Counted from the first letter of the stretch, positions 39,233 through 52,971 are shown. The stretch is 64,000 bases of DNA from Ipomoea triloba (GCF_003576645.1 NC_044919.1:33592708-33656707), one strand, 5' to 3'. Program-made: numbers and translations. Notes: generated by a model not told the origin, from the sequence alone.

Positions 39233-41400
39233 CCTAATAATTATTGGCATGCCCAACCTATCGAAAAACATTCAATCATAATATGGATCAACAAAGTGCA
39301 AAAACCTTGAGACTTCTTATTTTGTAATCAAGCTACATAAGAACCAATAGTACGTGAAGCATAGTGCATAGAAAAGGGGAATGGGCAAAACAAAAGCATT
39401 GGTCTAAAATAGAGTTTTACTATGCATACCCTTAATTTTCGTACTCCATCACTTTTACTCCCGTACATGATAAGTTATGATAAGATATTTTCATTATGCG
39501 AATCCTATTAAGTGTTTAAATCAAGAGTATGAGTGTGTAAATAAAAGTTTGAAATATAATTTGAGAGTAAATGCAACATTTTTCTTTAAAATAATGTTAC
39601 GAAAACAACTTTTTAAATTAGATTGTCATGAGAACCTAGCTACCTAATCTCCAAAACATCTTTCAAGGACGTATGGGGCATGTATGCAGGGTCCTTCACT
39701 GCAAATAGCACTAAATAACCCAGCAAACAACGGGAGTGGTGCAGTAAGGGAACACGTCTGATCCCATTGTTTTTTGTTTTTGTTTTTGTTTTTTTTTTTT
39801 GTCTTTTAGGTTTCCTCGACTAATAGTAAAGTCTAAACCCCAAGCATCCATGCTTAAAGGCTGCCGGAAGTGATAAATCGCGAACTGTCCTATTAGTCCC
39901 TAAGTTCTCATTTATTGTTATTAACTTTATCTACAAGGAATTTTCATCATTTTTTTTAATTGGTCAAGGTCTTTCAATGACTCTCAATTTCTCAATGAGA
40001 TTCGAACCTCTACACTGCTGGCTACTGCTATAGCGAGGCTGATCAAACTAACTAAACTAGTCACGTGAGACATTTAATCTCATAGTTATTGACTAGGGGC
40101 TGTATAGCTTAAATTGGCAGTGAAATTAAATACCTCTCTGTAGAAACATTTTTGGGCACAGTTGGTTTCATATTGTAGTAAAAATCTCCAAGTGTCAAAG
40201 TCCACGACAGTTGCTATCCCAAGTGCACTTTGGGTGAAAGCCGCCTTATTATTTTAACCGGAAATAGACTATAAGAAGATATACCAATCTATGTTGTTCA
40301 TATATAACTGACTGGTTCAAATTAAGAGAGTCAATAAACACTTTCCACACAATTAACTATCCAACCAACTCAGGAATTGCCAAATAGTAACTTGATTTGC
40401 TTCAACATTGTGTCCACACACAAGTACACAAGTGTTGGAGGAACAACTAATAATTCCAATCCGAATGATCCAACCATAAGGATAAGGGTGATATGAACTG
40501 GTGGGTCATGCCCAAGGTTGTTAGCATAATCCAAGGGACTTGGCCATTTTAGGGCCTCAACCCACTGTGATCGGTTCAATTACAGACTGCCATTATTGGA
40601 GGATGCGAGTGGTTAGGGGAGGATGTTGTGCTATTCGACAAGAGACGACAATAATGTGTAGGAGATTAGGTTTTAAAATCAAATCACTAGGCCATTGCTT
40701 GGGTTCATATGTTGGTTGGATCACTCGCCTTAAGGCCATCATCAAGGGGAGTTTCTAGCATATATGGAAGATGGAGAAGGTTAGGTGGCAAAAGAGACAA
40801 ATTATTCTGTGGACCTGAGTTCACCTTGCAAAGTAGTCAGGGATTCAAAATACACCCCTCATCAGTCATCATGTCCTAAATAGAAAAGAAGCAATAGACA
40901 AATCATTAGGGATGTTAATCTTCAAATCAACGGGTTGATTTGATACAACTGACAAATTTTAGAGTGAGTCGAAATATTTTAGTTCAACAAAAATCAAATC
41001 GATAAATTTAAAATTGATAAGTTCGGTGGTTTGAACGGGCTAACCCCTTAGTGTGTTCTTGATAGCTCAAGCCGCTTAAGACTATTCTTTGACATAAAAG
41101 TAATGTGAAACAAAATATACATGGAGTTTATATGTAAGCTCATCTTTAGTATTTTTTATTAAGTTTTTAAATAAAATGTTAATAATATATTAATAAATTT
41201 ATCACAAAATAAAATATTTAAAAAAAATAAATAATGAAAAGTAAAAAACTTACTATAAATATTATAATTATAGTGTAAGTATATTAATTATTTTTAGTTG
41301 AAATTTGAAATGGAGGATTAGATTAATTGACTGATGCATATATAAGTTTATATTTATTAGTGTAAATATGCTAGTTTATTAAAATTAAAAGTTTAAAATA
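39233..41400. other. Gene-free stretch
   Basis: Nothing coding is supported. It contains a SINE at 39945-40075 and AT-rich DNA. Confidence 0.55.
39945..40075 (-). repeat. SINE-like element, second family
   Basis: On the minus strand: GACTAGTTTAGTTAGTTTGATCAGC, then GAGGTTCGAATCTC (B box), a GAGAAATTGAGAGTCATTGAAAGACC body and an A-rich tail. It resembles 52195-52430. Confidence 0.5.
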
Positions 41401-41404
41401 TTAA

Positions 41405-41560
41405 TTTAAAAATGTGACAACTACCATGTAGTGTGATGATATCTTGATTATCATTTCAGATGGTGGTCATAGGTTCAAATCTAGATGGTGGGACTTAGAT
41501 TCTTTGGGCAAAAAAATGTTTGAGAAAGTATATAATAGATGTTACCTTAGATCTACCATA
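41405..41560 (+). repeat. SINE-like element
   Basis: CATGTAGTGTGATGAT head, CATAGGTTCAAATCT B-box-like motif and a GGGACTTAGATTCTTTGGGC body. Confidence 0.35.
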
Positions 41561-41673
41561 AAATAAGAAATGATATTAAGAATTGGGGTGAAATATAATA
41601 ACATATTCAAAATGGTCCAAACTCTTAAAATATTGTAATAGGCTACAAGTAGAATAATAAAATAAGGAGTTAA

Positions 41674-42028
41674 GAGCATCCTTATCGGTGGTGATATTTC
41701 GCGGTTATTGAGGAATTTTTGTAAGTGTAATTACTCATCAGCTGATTAGGAAAGAGAAAATGAGAGGGGGTGAAAAAAATAAAAACAAATTTGATATTAA
41801 AAAAATTAAATTAAATGCGTCAGGCTCACCTGACGCCCTAGCTTGCAGTGCATGCGCCCGCATGGGTTGCTGCTGTGCGTGTTGGTAAAATAATAATGTT
41901 AGCTTTCACTGTTCTATTCTCCCTTCATTGCAGAAGCTCCTTTTCCCCCTTCTCTCTCTTCTCTTCCCTCTGCCAAGTTGGCTTGATTTCTGACATTAAC
42001 CCCCCAATATGCATCAATGTGGATGCTC
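41674..42028. mobile_element. Harbinger/Tourist-like MITE
   Basis: Termini GAGCATCC...GGATGCTC are inverted repeats, flanked by TAA at 41671-41673 and 42029-42031, the three-base target typical of PIF/Harbinger elements. It is 355 bp. The ORF starting at 41848 lies across the element and has no known domain. Confidence 0.75.
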
Positions 42029-42084
42029 TAATACATGCTCAAAGAGTCAAAGGATATAACCTATTAACCTAATGTACAAACCAG

Positions 42085-42240
42085 CTGATCCACTAGAAAG
42101 CTAGTCGAAAGGTGTCTACCATCAAAGCTAGTTGGAAGTTGCTTACCAGCAAGGCTAGTGGAAGCTTCCAACTAGTAAGGCTAATTAGAAGCTTTCAACT
42201 AGCAAGATTAGTTGGAAGTTGGCCACGAGTAAGGTAGACT
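42085..42240. repeat. Short degenerate tandem repeat
   Basis: Four to five copies of a 30-35 bp unit around AAGGCTAGTTGGAAGTTGCC. Confidence 0.7.
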
Positions 42241-44484
42241 AGCCAACGACAAATGACAAACAAGGTGGAAGTCTCGGTTGTAAATGAGAATTGACGACGA
42301 TGTTTGGAAGGGACAGGATGCCCCTTTTTATACCAATGTTTGCAGCAAAGACTATGGACATGACCAGTGGAGTGAATGGACTAGGGAGCCTAGCTAGCAA
42401 ACCAAAGCCACATGTGTCCCTATCAATCGATACTTTTCCCTCCAATTTGCCATGTTGTCCACAAAGTCGGAAGATACAACTCTTGTACTAACTTCCCCAT
42501 TACCCTTGATTAGACTACTCACTGCCTAGACTAATCAATCGACCAAATGACACAGCTCATTGGCTAAAAATCCCCACCGGTGGATTTGCCGTGGTTTGGC
42601 CATCCGTCAAGACCCCAGACGACCAAGGCAGACTAACTAGCCAGCTAGATGAAGGGGGAGAATTGAACTACCTCCCTCTTCTTGGGTGTTATTTCCCCCT
42701 TTGCCCCATTTTTTGCATCGCCAAACACGCCCTAGTTTTCCTTTTCCCTATTTTAACACTTTATACTTTATGCCTTAGCGTATTATTCTTTGGCTCCCAA
42801 GCTTTCTTTTCTTCCAGTTTAACTTCCAAAAACCTTACCGTGGGTTCTGAATATTTCCTAGGTCCCATCCAATTAACCACCGAAGTTTCACCCCTAGCCC
42901 AACTGACCTTGGACCCACGCCTCATGACTCCATCAATAGATATGTACGTTTAAAAAATAATTTATCATATACCCATTAACCATATAATATAAGATCAGAA
43001 TATATAAAATTTATCTCCTAACCCAAGAGAATTCAAATTAAATTAACTTTAAAATGATTATTAAACTCTACTCGCAAGTCGCAATAACACATCAAAACAA
43101 CTACTCATAAATCAATATAAGCACAATTTCAACCATTAATTAAGCATATGATAATAGATAGAAGCTACGAAACCCTTTCCAAATATACTCAAATATTGTT
43201 TGTCGTCACATCCCTAGCTAGGCAGCTAGCTCAATATATATGGCAGAGCTGAGGGTCCCCTGACAGCCCAACTGACTTCCTCGTTTCGCCACTACACACT
43301 CACTCCGGACTGGCCCTCTCAAGCTGGATCTTTTTAAAGATACCATAAATGCGACTACTCCTTAATTTCCTTAATGCCTGATGTTAGTTTTTCCCAATTT
43401 CCACAACTGTTGGACTAGATAATTCTACGTAGCCCTACTTTCCTTTTCCCAAACGTGTTCCATCTTCCACCCCCCACTTTTGGTCCAACGTCAGACACTG
43501 TCGGATTATACCGACATTGTGCCATGCACGAGGCCGCAGGTTGTGGTTTTCCACATGGCGACCTCTGGTTAGTCGCCGCGCCCAATTCCCACGTGGGCGG
43601 CTTCCCGTTTCACGTGGACTCTTCCACCTTCATGGGCCATGCTAATTGAGGGAGATATATCATATTCATATATGGAAGCCGCAGGATGTTTATTTTATAT
43701 TTTATATATGTGCACGCCTAATGTACATACATATATATTTATTTATTTCTGTGTACTGTATATGATCGAGAATGGCCTTTTTATGTTTATTGCATGACTT
43801 AATTGGGCAAAGCTGATGTGATTTTTCGTTGAAACTTGGTAGTTATCCACTTCTTTACCTCAAAAAATCAATAAAATTGTAACGCCAGATTCTTGTATGT
43901 ACGTGTGATGTTAAAAGATATGTGAATTAGGATTTTTTTTTAGTAAAAGTCAATTCTGTAAATACGACTTATATTATTTCAAATTCAAATTGAAGCTATT
44001 GTGGTGATGAAGATATAATGCATTTACTATATGATAAAAAGGAAACCGTGTAAGTATTTTAGACTTGGTGGTGAGTTGGGAAGATATGATAATAGTGGTT
44101 CTCCTAAATGTCCTTATCCTCATATCTCACAAGTATCTTCTTACTTGTACTGTGACTTTTTCAGTACACCAATGGAAACCTAGCTAGCCACACTTGATCT
44201 ATTTCCTATTTGGTGGAGACTTGAATGCCCAGGTTACGTTTGAATCAGATATTGACATCAACTCTACTTTTTCTTTTAATAATGATCTAACCACCATTCC
44301 AATTAACACTATTATATTGTTGAAAAACTTGTTAATTATTGCTGATGGTAAGTACCTATATATTATTATATTGTAATTCTTATCTATATCTTGTATTTTC
44401 GTTTGATTATCTGTTCACTTCTAGTTCGATAAACTTTTAAACTACAAAATTATTTTTTAGAATCTCATATTAATTACCATTAGG
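42241..44484. other. Gene-free stretch with a GC-richer island
   Basis: The 120-residue ORF at 42591-42953 has no recognisable domain. The segment at 43440-43650 is richer in GC and has two G-boxes, but no gene is found beside it. Confidence 0.5.
43590..43616. promoter_or_regulatory. Pair of perfect G-boxes
   Basis: CACGTG at 43590-43595 and 43611-43616, 21 bp apart, in a local GC-rich patch. No downstream gene is recognised. Confidence 0.35.
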
Positions 44485-44832
44485 GTTGTTTGATTCAAAG
44501 AAGGATTTGAATCTATGTAACCTTTTTTTCTTTTTTCTTTTTTTTTTTTTGAAATTTCACATTTCCTATTATTCTAAAAATGTAATTTCTAACTAAAAAT
44601 AAAGTGGTTGCAAAAAAATAAAAATAAAGTTTGAAAATTGTATACTCCCTTACATATGATATTACAATATTTACATGATTAAAAATAAAAATTAAATGGA
44701 TAATAACTTGAAGTAATATAATTAACTTAGTTTGAATTGGAGTTTCAAACTCTTGAAAGCTCTAAGATTAAGACGTACACCGTATAACATTATTTCCTTA
44801 TATCCAGCCTGCTAAACCAAACACACCCTAAT
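44485..44832. mobile_element. MITE with GGGTTGTTTGATT-type ends
   Basis: The left end GGGTTGTTTGATTCAAA and the right end (inverted GGGTGTGTTTGGTTTAGCA) form an imperfect inverted repeat; the interior is AT-rich and non-coding. Confidence 0.5.
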
Positions 44833-45256
44833 AAATAGTCCAGCTAATTATTGACTTAAATTTGTACCACCTAACAAACATGAAGAGAAAAACACACACA
44901 CACACACATAAAAGAATGGGAGCTGAATTACCCTAGATGAATAGAGTGAGGAAGTTAATACAGTTGACAGTTAGAGAGAGGGTGTTATATAAAGGGGGGG
45001 AAACTAGGATAGCTAAATAGGTGAAGGATTAAAGGTACTACTGGAACCAAAATGTAGCCTTTGTCTGCATTTACACCTGCACCTGCACTTGCCCCAGCCC
45101 AGATCGAACAGAAGAGATAATGGATACGCCGCCGCATGAAGGTGTATGTGCGGCCGGCCGGAAAATGATGATGGGATCAGCTGAGGTAGGTAGTAGGTGC
45201 AGAAGTAACTGCAGGTGAATGCCATTTTGGATATATATTTCAACTAATACAACTCC

Positions 45257-45270
45257 ATACATACATACAT

Positions 45271-45331
<61 letters not shown>
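45257..45331. repeat. (CATA)n and (AT)n microsatellite
   Basis: CATA units at 45257-45272, then an AT run to 45331 interrupted once by GT. Confidence 0.95.
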
Positions 45332-46291
45332 TATCACGACCGGCCGGAGACTATTTGGGTACACATATATAGGTATTGTATTTCCATTTCCACCTCTCTA
45401 TTCTTGCTGTATAATCTTTGCTTGGTTGCCTTTATCACCAATATAATGTCGGCTTTTCAATTCGCTTAAAAAGGTAAGGTGTTTCCCTTCAAAAAGTATG
45501 ATAGGTATGTTTTACAAATGAATACCAGATTTGGGTGTTTTTGTAACACTTGATTTGGAAAATAATATAATGTGAATAAAAAAAAGCATATATTGTATCT
45601 AACCCTTTTTTTTTGTTTGGGTGAGAAACACACCGCCCGTCGACAGCGACTATCTAATTCTTCTAAATCTTGTTCCTCCCGAATTTGCTTGAATTGAAGA
45701 AGCAAGCTCATTCATCCCGTCGGGTGGCCGGATCCTCCAAAATCTTAGTCCCCCCAATTGGTTAGGTAATCTGCACATTTGTTCCCTTCCCTTAGCACGT
45801 GAGTGAACACCACACAGTCATAACTTTTAGCAACGAATTTGTTGTCCATGATTAGTAACCGTTATGTTGTCTTTGTTTGCATTTAATTTGCATATATATT
45901 AGAAGCTAGGTTATACGGTTTAATTTAATTAAATTTTTTGTGAGCTTAACTTAGGCTAGCACACAAACTAACACACGTTTAAAATGGTTTTGTGAATAAT
46001 ATATGAAGCCACTAGTGATGTGTTTTGATACTTCATGTGTTATATTTAACTTCATTTATTACGAAAAAGTTCAAGTTGCAGCCACTATTATTTGAATGTG
46101 TGTTTCAAGGGAAGTCCGCTTTGTGACTAGCAGATTATTGTGAAAAATTGAGATTTGATTTGGCTCTCCTCTCACAAATACCATTGGATGTGAAACCATA
46201 GACGAACATGGTGTGAAGGTATGCTTTCTCTTCCATCTCCATAAACTCTCTACCTATACTACATACTTTGCTTCTTCAATTCCGATCCATT

Positions 46292-46369
46292 GGAGTATTA
46301 ATTACTCCATCTGTTTCATTTTATATGTTTGGAGTATTAATTACTCCATCTGTTTCATTTTATGTATTT
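46292..46369. repeat. 39-bp tandem duplication of a Stowaway-like end
   Basis: Two copies of GGAGTATTAATTACTCCATC followed by TGTTTCATTTTAT. The TACTCCATCTGTTTCATTTTA part resembles Stowaway MITE termini. Confidence 0.75.
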
Positions 46370-46882
46370 AGTTCAATTAATGAGACATTTATTTGTTCTT
46401 TTTGATTGAATATTTATTTGGGTTATTCTTCAATTATTTAATTTCTTCCATTTTTGTTTTAATTAATGATATAGATGTTCATGGTTATTATATTGCATTT
46501 CCTGTCCAAATGGAGTTGGATTTTTATTGATTATATATGAGCTATTACAATTTACAAATGATATGATTGCTTTGTATTCTTTGTTTTAGAGCTAGCAGGA
46601 ACAATGTAGTTCATTACAATTTGGTTATATATATTAAAGAGGCAAATTAAAGTCCAATCCTATAAGAAAAGATAATCATATTCAATTCTAAATCCAATAC
46701 CAAGCTAAGGGATCGGAACATATATACTTATATTATATACATTATAATCTAAATAACATAAAGATATTGTTTATACTTATTCTAATACTCCGTAGTATAA
46801 TAGACCGTGTGATCTATTGTTGCATTATATTGTTTAGTTTATACATATCACCAAGTACATTAAACAACATAATACATTTATA

Positions 46883-49800
46883 TCATATTCTTGATCGCGC
46901 CTTTTCAATAAGTAGTCTTCTGAGTATTTTCCCTGAGGCAGATTTTGGCACACTGTTTATGAATGTTACCCTCCTAAGCCTCTTGAAAGGTGCAACCTGA
47001 AAACGCATTTAAGAAGGAAAAAGATGAAACTTTAATTTGATCAACTTTTATCTGCATTACAGCCATTCAAGCATGATATGTACTCTCTAGGAATTTGCTA
47101 ATTGTTTAGGAATTCCCCCAAAGAATTCAAATCAGCTTTATTTAGGAATCCCATTTAGCTAATTTGGTGTTATATTGAGTATTGATTAATATTGTAGTGT
47201 AAACCCTATATGAAGGGTTTATGCAAGTCATTCATAATATCCTATCATTTTCATATTTACTAATTAAGATGTTGTTTTCACATAGTTACCAAATAACTAC
47301 AGTAATAAATTAGCCATTGGAAACTTTCATCTGGAAAACACAATATAATGACCAATTTAACAAACTACTGCATCTTATTTCTTTCTTAGAGAAGACATTA
47401 TTTTTTGCTATAACATATACCTGATGTGCTATGAACTTTTGGACATTCTCCTCAGTCAGCGAGCTGTTGAGGGAGCGAACAACGTATGCAGCTGGGATCT
47501 CGCCAGCTTCAGCATCGGGAAACCTATAAACAAAAGCGGTTGATATAACTTATTATCTTCAGTCCAGTCCTCTAATAAAGTTTAACGGATTTTCATGTTT
47601 CAAGTGGCTATACGCCTATACTGTATACAGATTCTACTGCAAGATGCCACTTACGGGATGACAACTGCATCGACTATTTCAGGATGAGAAATGAGCAGAC
47701 TTTCAAGCTCTGCTGGTGCAACCTGGTGACAGTAGTATTAGTAAAAGTTACTCTATTTCTCTAAGAATTGAAGCTGATTGATGTACATAGCAAACTATGT
47801 GGTAAGAAAGTTTTGTTAAAATGCTGCGTTCTACATAACATGATCATTGGAATTCCTGACTAATTGTTTCAAGTCCTAATATTGAAAGAGATATCAGACA
47901 AACAACATTCCTCCTAGCAAATTTTAGGGAACCTATATGTACAAAGTGAAGCTTATTATGTACTTTTGTGCACCACCACCAAAAGATTACCTGAAAACCT
48001 TTGTACTTTATGAGCTCCTTAATTCGGTCAACAATGTATAGCAGTCCTTCCTCATCAAAGTATCCAAGATCACCAGTATGGACCCAGCCCTGTTTATCTA
48101 TAACAAGACTGGTGGCCTGTGGATTGTTGTAATAACCTGGAAAATGACAAATACGCATGTTTCCACTTACAGTAAGAATATGTTTATCATGAACTCAATG
48201 CTGAAAACATGAAATAGCATAGGCATTGCAAGCATGTAACTTGTTATGAGATGGATATGCCTTGAAGGTTAAATTGGGTGAAATGAAACAGTGAAATACT
48301 ATCTTAAAACCAATCTTCATATATAACTCAGAATAAATCTAAAAAAGATTGCAGAGAAGAACACTGTCCTGAGAACTATATACAAGACGACATTAACTGC
48401 ATTATATTAGACTGCATCTACTCTCTCAATTCCAAATTTTCAATTTTTTGCCCACATTCTTCCTAAAATAAAAACCTGTTCTCTGTAGCTTGGTTAGATT
48501 TTTGAATTTTAAAGATATGGAAATGTTATTGGGGATTCTTGCTTAAACAGAAAAGGTCCAGAATGTGGATTTTTGAGTCTATTTTGCACCTAATTATCAT
48601 TCTTTTTGGAAGACGAGGGAAACCCGCAACTACTATCCGAGGGTGTGCACTGGTTAAATCCAACCTTAGGACCCTAGCCGGCAAAGGATCAGTAGCTAAT
48701 CGGCTCAAACCAAGAAGGCAAATAGACCGCTCCCACTGAGAATCGAGCTTGGAACCTGTTGTTATCAAGCCAACAGTCTTACTAACTTGGTTAGATTGCC
48801 CCACCTAATTATCTTTAGAATTATGAAATCTTGACTCTGGTCCAATCACCATGCCATCAAAGTAAGATAAAAAAAAAAACACAGAACAGCATTCAGAATC
48901 ATATGCATGCCAACAATAAAATTAACAGCATTTAATGACTTAAATCTACCTCGCATCACATTAGGCCCTCGCACCCATACTTCCCCTATTTGGCCAGGAG
49001 GAAGAGGCTTCAGTTCACTGACACTAACTATTTGAGCTTCAATTCCTGATTGAAGCATTCCAGATGATCCAGTGTGTCTCGGGCCAATATTTGGATTCTC
49101 AGATGAGATAACTCCACAAGTTTCTGTCATGCCATATCCCTGCAATCATGACTTCTTTTCTTATCTACTCATTTTTCCTTTAACATCCTTATTCAAACAT
49201 CCAATTCAATTCTTAAATTCATAACAACACACAAGTAAGAAGATACCTGGGTAACAATGGCGTGTGGGAAATTCTTGGCGCATTCCTCCATCAATTCTTT
49301 ACCCAACGGTGCAGCCCCGCTGCCAATAAGCCTCAAGGATTGCAGATTATACTTCTTCACCAAACTATTCTTCGCCATGGCCAGTAAAATGGGAGGCACG
49401 ACTCGCAGATGTGTCACTTCATACTTCTCCACATTCTTCAGAGTCTTATTCAGATCGAACTTCTCCATAATAACAACGGCATTCCCCCTTGCCAACTGCG
49501 AATACGTAATAACAGAAAGACCGAATACGTGAAACAAGGGCAAAACGCACAGGAATACATTGTGGATTTCCCCTGCCGCGTCTTGATCGGAAGCCGCCAT
49601 ATTCGCTGCTGCAATGAAATTCCGATGAGTCAACACTACGCCTTTGGAAATCCCCGTCGTCCCCGAAGAATACAACAATGCAGCTTCATCACTCTGCTTT
49701 ATGGAAACCCTACCCAAATCCAATGACCCGGAATTTCTAACCAGGTCGTGGAAAAACGTAATACCCGCCCGCGCACGCGACTTGCTTATATTAAGATTAG

Positions 49801-50266
49801 CGTTTTCCGGACGCAGAAGCAAAACGGGTAAATTGAATCCTGTAACCTTATCTAGCAACGAAGGAACGGTGACGATGAGCTTAGGGCTACAATCTTTGAG
49901 CTGTTTAGAAAGCTCGGAAACCGTATAGCTCGGGTTGGCCATTGTGGCTACGGCGCCGATGGCTACGATAGCGAAGAAACAGAGGGGGAATTCAACGGAG
50001 TTGGGGGAGAAGATGAGAACGACGTCGTTTTTACGTAAGCCCAGTTGATGCATTAACCCATGCGACACTTTTGAGACTTGGGATTTTAATTGGGAGAAAG
50101 TTAAAGTCCGGCCGGAGTTGGCGTCGACGAGGGCGGGCTTATCTGGGTACTGAGAGACATTGCGGAACAGAAATGAGAGCATTGAGAGGTTTTGGTCTGA
50201 AGGGAGGAGTAATGGCGGCCTCAGAGATCTGTAAATGCCGTCGCCGCCGTACCCTGACTTCTCCAT
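46883..50266 (-). CDS. 4CLL7: 4-coumarate:CoA ligase-like 7, peroxisomal acyl-CoA synthetase
   Basis: Six exons on the minus strand: 49247-50266, 48950-49139, 47991-48136, 47655-47722, 47421-47523, 46883-46996, all GT-AG and in phase, encoding 546 residues. It is an AMP-forming adenylating enzyme that makes CoA thioesters of carboxylic acids; the closest recalled relative is Arabidopsis At4g05160 (4CL-like 7), reported to act on fatty acids and jasmonate precursors in peroxisomes. Visible: the start [18 protein letters not shown], the ATP-binding loop [11 protein letters not shown], the GYGMTET motif, [13 protein letters not shown], the hinge [28 protein letters not shown] and the catalytic lysine in [11 protein letters not shown]. 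The C-terminus is SRI, a plausible minor PTS1 peroxisomal signal. Substrate cannot be read from sequence. Intron 2 carries a SINE-like insertion at 48595-48812. Confidence 0.95.
48595..48812 (-). repeat. SINE-like element in 4CLL7 intron 2
   Basis: More GC-rich than the intron around it. On the minus strand it begins GGTGGGGCAATCTAACCAAGTTAG and includes GGTTCCAAGCTCGATTCTCA, a degenerate B box, then a long body. The second end is not sharply defined. Confidence 0.45.
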
Positions 50267-51159
50267 CAGTCGGCGACCGGAAAGATGGACGGGACTGAAA
50301 TGGGGAATTTGAGAATTTGCAGTATCGGAAGCGAAGACGGAAGAGGGTTTACTGCAATTTCGCGATCGCCGGCGTGTTGGTTAAGAGCATTTTGAAGATA
50401 GGACGCAATGGCGGGATCATGAAAATGGTGGTCCAGGAAGTCTGCCGCCCTAACGGATCATGCTACAAGTATCATTGAAGTGTCACAAATAGTAAACATT
50501 TTCATATTTTTACCAAAAGAAAAAGTAAACATTTTCATACAAACATTTTTGACGTAGATTTAAGTAGGCCGGATTTGTGTGCATGCAGACACTTCCAAGT
50601 TCCAATCATGTGTGTAACTGAACGGCGTGATCTTCTTAAATTGGCCCATTTTCATTGCTCCTGCTACTGCTAGGCCTATGTAGTTTTGGGTCCCCAACAT
50701 GTTACCAAAGGAACTGAAGATGGGTATTTTATTCCATCCATTAAACTGGATCCAATGTAACTCTCAATTATAATGATATTTTCATATTTAATTAGTAACT
50801 AATAATTTCATCATATTTTGTCCATAATTTTAATGACAAGACAATTTCATATATATTCATTTTTTTTTATTGATTTCATCACCTCTTCGTAAAATATGAT
50901 ATATTCTCACACAACTAAGACCACCAAAATGTTGTTTAATTTGTTTGGCTATTGTTGGTTAGTATAGACTATTTATTGTTTATGAATAAATTATGATTAT
51001 AAACATACACATGTGTATGTGTATTTAGTGTTTGTGAACGTTAACGAACACGACTAAAGTTTTTAAAAATTTTAACAAACGAACACGAATACTCTAAAAA
51101 TATTAATATATGAACATGAGCAACATCAGTTCGTGTCTATGTCGGTTCATCGGTTTATG

Positions 51160-51298
51160 TTTTTTTTTTAGTGTTACTGACTCTATTACAATGTAGTATC
51201 TGTTCATAAACTACTTTCTCAACCAACGAGGCTCGAACCCACCTCTTTCCACATAGGAGATGTAACCGGATGCCACTAGACCACAACGTCATTGGCCA
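51160..51298 (-). mobile_element. SINE, full-length-like
   Basis: On the minus strand: GTTGTGGTCTAGTGGCATCC (A box), GGTGGGTTCGAGCCT (B box), tail GTAGTTTATGAACAGATAC...GTAATAGAGTCAGTAACAC, then poly-A. Same family as 37806-37960 and 57255-57372. Confidence 0.78.
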
Positions 51299-52194
51299 AT
51301 GTACCGTTTTCGAGAGTTTGATTATTTATTTCACTGGAGGGACAATGGAAACGTATTACTCTTAATTGTGATGATGACAGATAAGTTGATTGGAAGGATC
51401 CAATTAATCAAGAAATTTAAAAAAGAGCCAACCTATCTTTATCTCTTTTTCATTTTTTTTTAAAATTAAATACTAGTGGTCATATTAAATTAAGCTGAAC
51501 ATTAAAATATGTTTTATGGTTGTGTTTGGGCAAAATTTCCCAGGCATTTTCCTCGTTCATGGTTCATTAGTCATTTCAGGGCGAGCTGACAACCTTACAT
51601 GCATATCATGCATACACCAATGTTCCAGAGACAAAGGGGAATTTTTAGCTTTCACATATTTCACATTATATTATTGTCTGTTTTTTCAGCAATGGTTACA
51701 CCATCTTTTGACCTTTTCACCACTTCACTTGAAATGCCATTCTCACTTCAACAGTATAAAGTTTAAAAATTGACACTTGATCAAGGTTGAAATCCTTTAT
51801 CCTAAACCAATCATCAATATTTCTCCAAGTGTGGAAAATTTTGACTGTGAAAGGGTTGAGATTCTTCTAAACAAAGGTCACTAGCTATTAGATGTTAGGT
51901 TTTTCTACTTTTTCTTCTAAATTTATATGACAGAGATTAGAACAACGTAAAATCGTGATAAAAATTTAATAACTTCATACATTCAATAGAAATATATTCA
52001 TTTGCACCCAGCACTAACTTTTCTTTGTTTTGAAGGATTTCCCGTGTGACCTAAGTACCTAACACAAAAAAGGTAGCAATTATAATAGATGCTAGTCAAG
52101 CGCTAGATGCCATTTTTTTAGTGTTTCTTTTTTGAAAGCGTGAAGGAAATATGAGGCAAGCTAGCTCTTTTTCTTTTTCCCTTTGATTTTTTTT

Positions 52195-52430
52195 TTATAA
52201 TCCCGATTTATTGGCTTCACCAGACTGTATCTTGGACCGTAAGAGGTCTTCACCATCATTGATCGGTCAAAGTTCCCCAATAATTCCTCGAGTTTCAGTA
52301 GGGTTCGAACCCCGGCCCACACAATGCTGTTAGAAGTAAGACTAAACATTAATTGATCGATCATTTTAGTTATTCGGTAGGGCATTAATTTACAATTTTC
52401 CCAAGGAATCTGGAATATAATCAAATTAAA
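52195..52430 (-). repeat. SINE-like element, second family
   Basis: On the minus strand: ATAACTAAAATGATCGATCA head, GCCGGGGTTCGAACCCTACT B box and an A-rich tail. Resembles 39945-40075. Confidence 0.55.
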
Positions 52431-52901
52431 CTCCATGGTCAACTCTTATCTGGACTCAACTAAAAATGATTACATACCATAATTAAAGTAATATAATTAA
52501 GAAGTGCAATATAGAGCCCAGCAAGCAAGGGTCAACTAACTGTAGTCTGACCCACAGATTGATGTTTTGAAGTTAATCATACACTAATTATACATCCACA
52601 TTGCGCCTGGCCCACCAGTTGTTGGCGTGATAGCCGTGCAAGATTTCATTATTTTCATGTGGCAATTGAATAATTAAATTATATATAATAATTTACAACC
52701 CCATGCACGTACAGACAAAGTTGGTGTATGTCCACTGCCAATTTGCCCAACCAAACATATTATATATGCTCTTAGTACGACATGGTTTTATATTCATTTT
52801 TAATGTTATTATTATTATTTTTTGAAATTACAACTGAGATTTTCATTTCTATCATGTCACTTTCAGATCTCGATCTACTTCACAACAGCAAATTTCCAAG
52901 A

Positions 52902-52902
<1 letters not shown>

Positions 52903-52971
<69 letters not shown>

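Larger units (their letters stand above)
44833..46882. other. Gene-free stretch
   Basis: Holds the long AT microsatellite, a tandem 39-bp duplication at 46292-46369 and no supported gene. Confidence 0.55.

Noticed and set aside
40370..40758. Two overlapping ORFs on opposite strands
   Set aside because: Neither shows a known domain or plausible gene context.
42591..42953. 120-residue hydrophobic ORF
   Set aside because: No recognisable family, no promoter; lies in repeat-rich DNA. Kept only as unknown.
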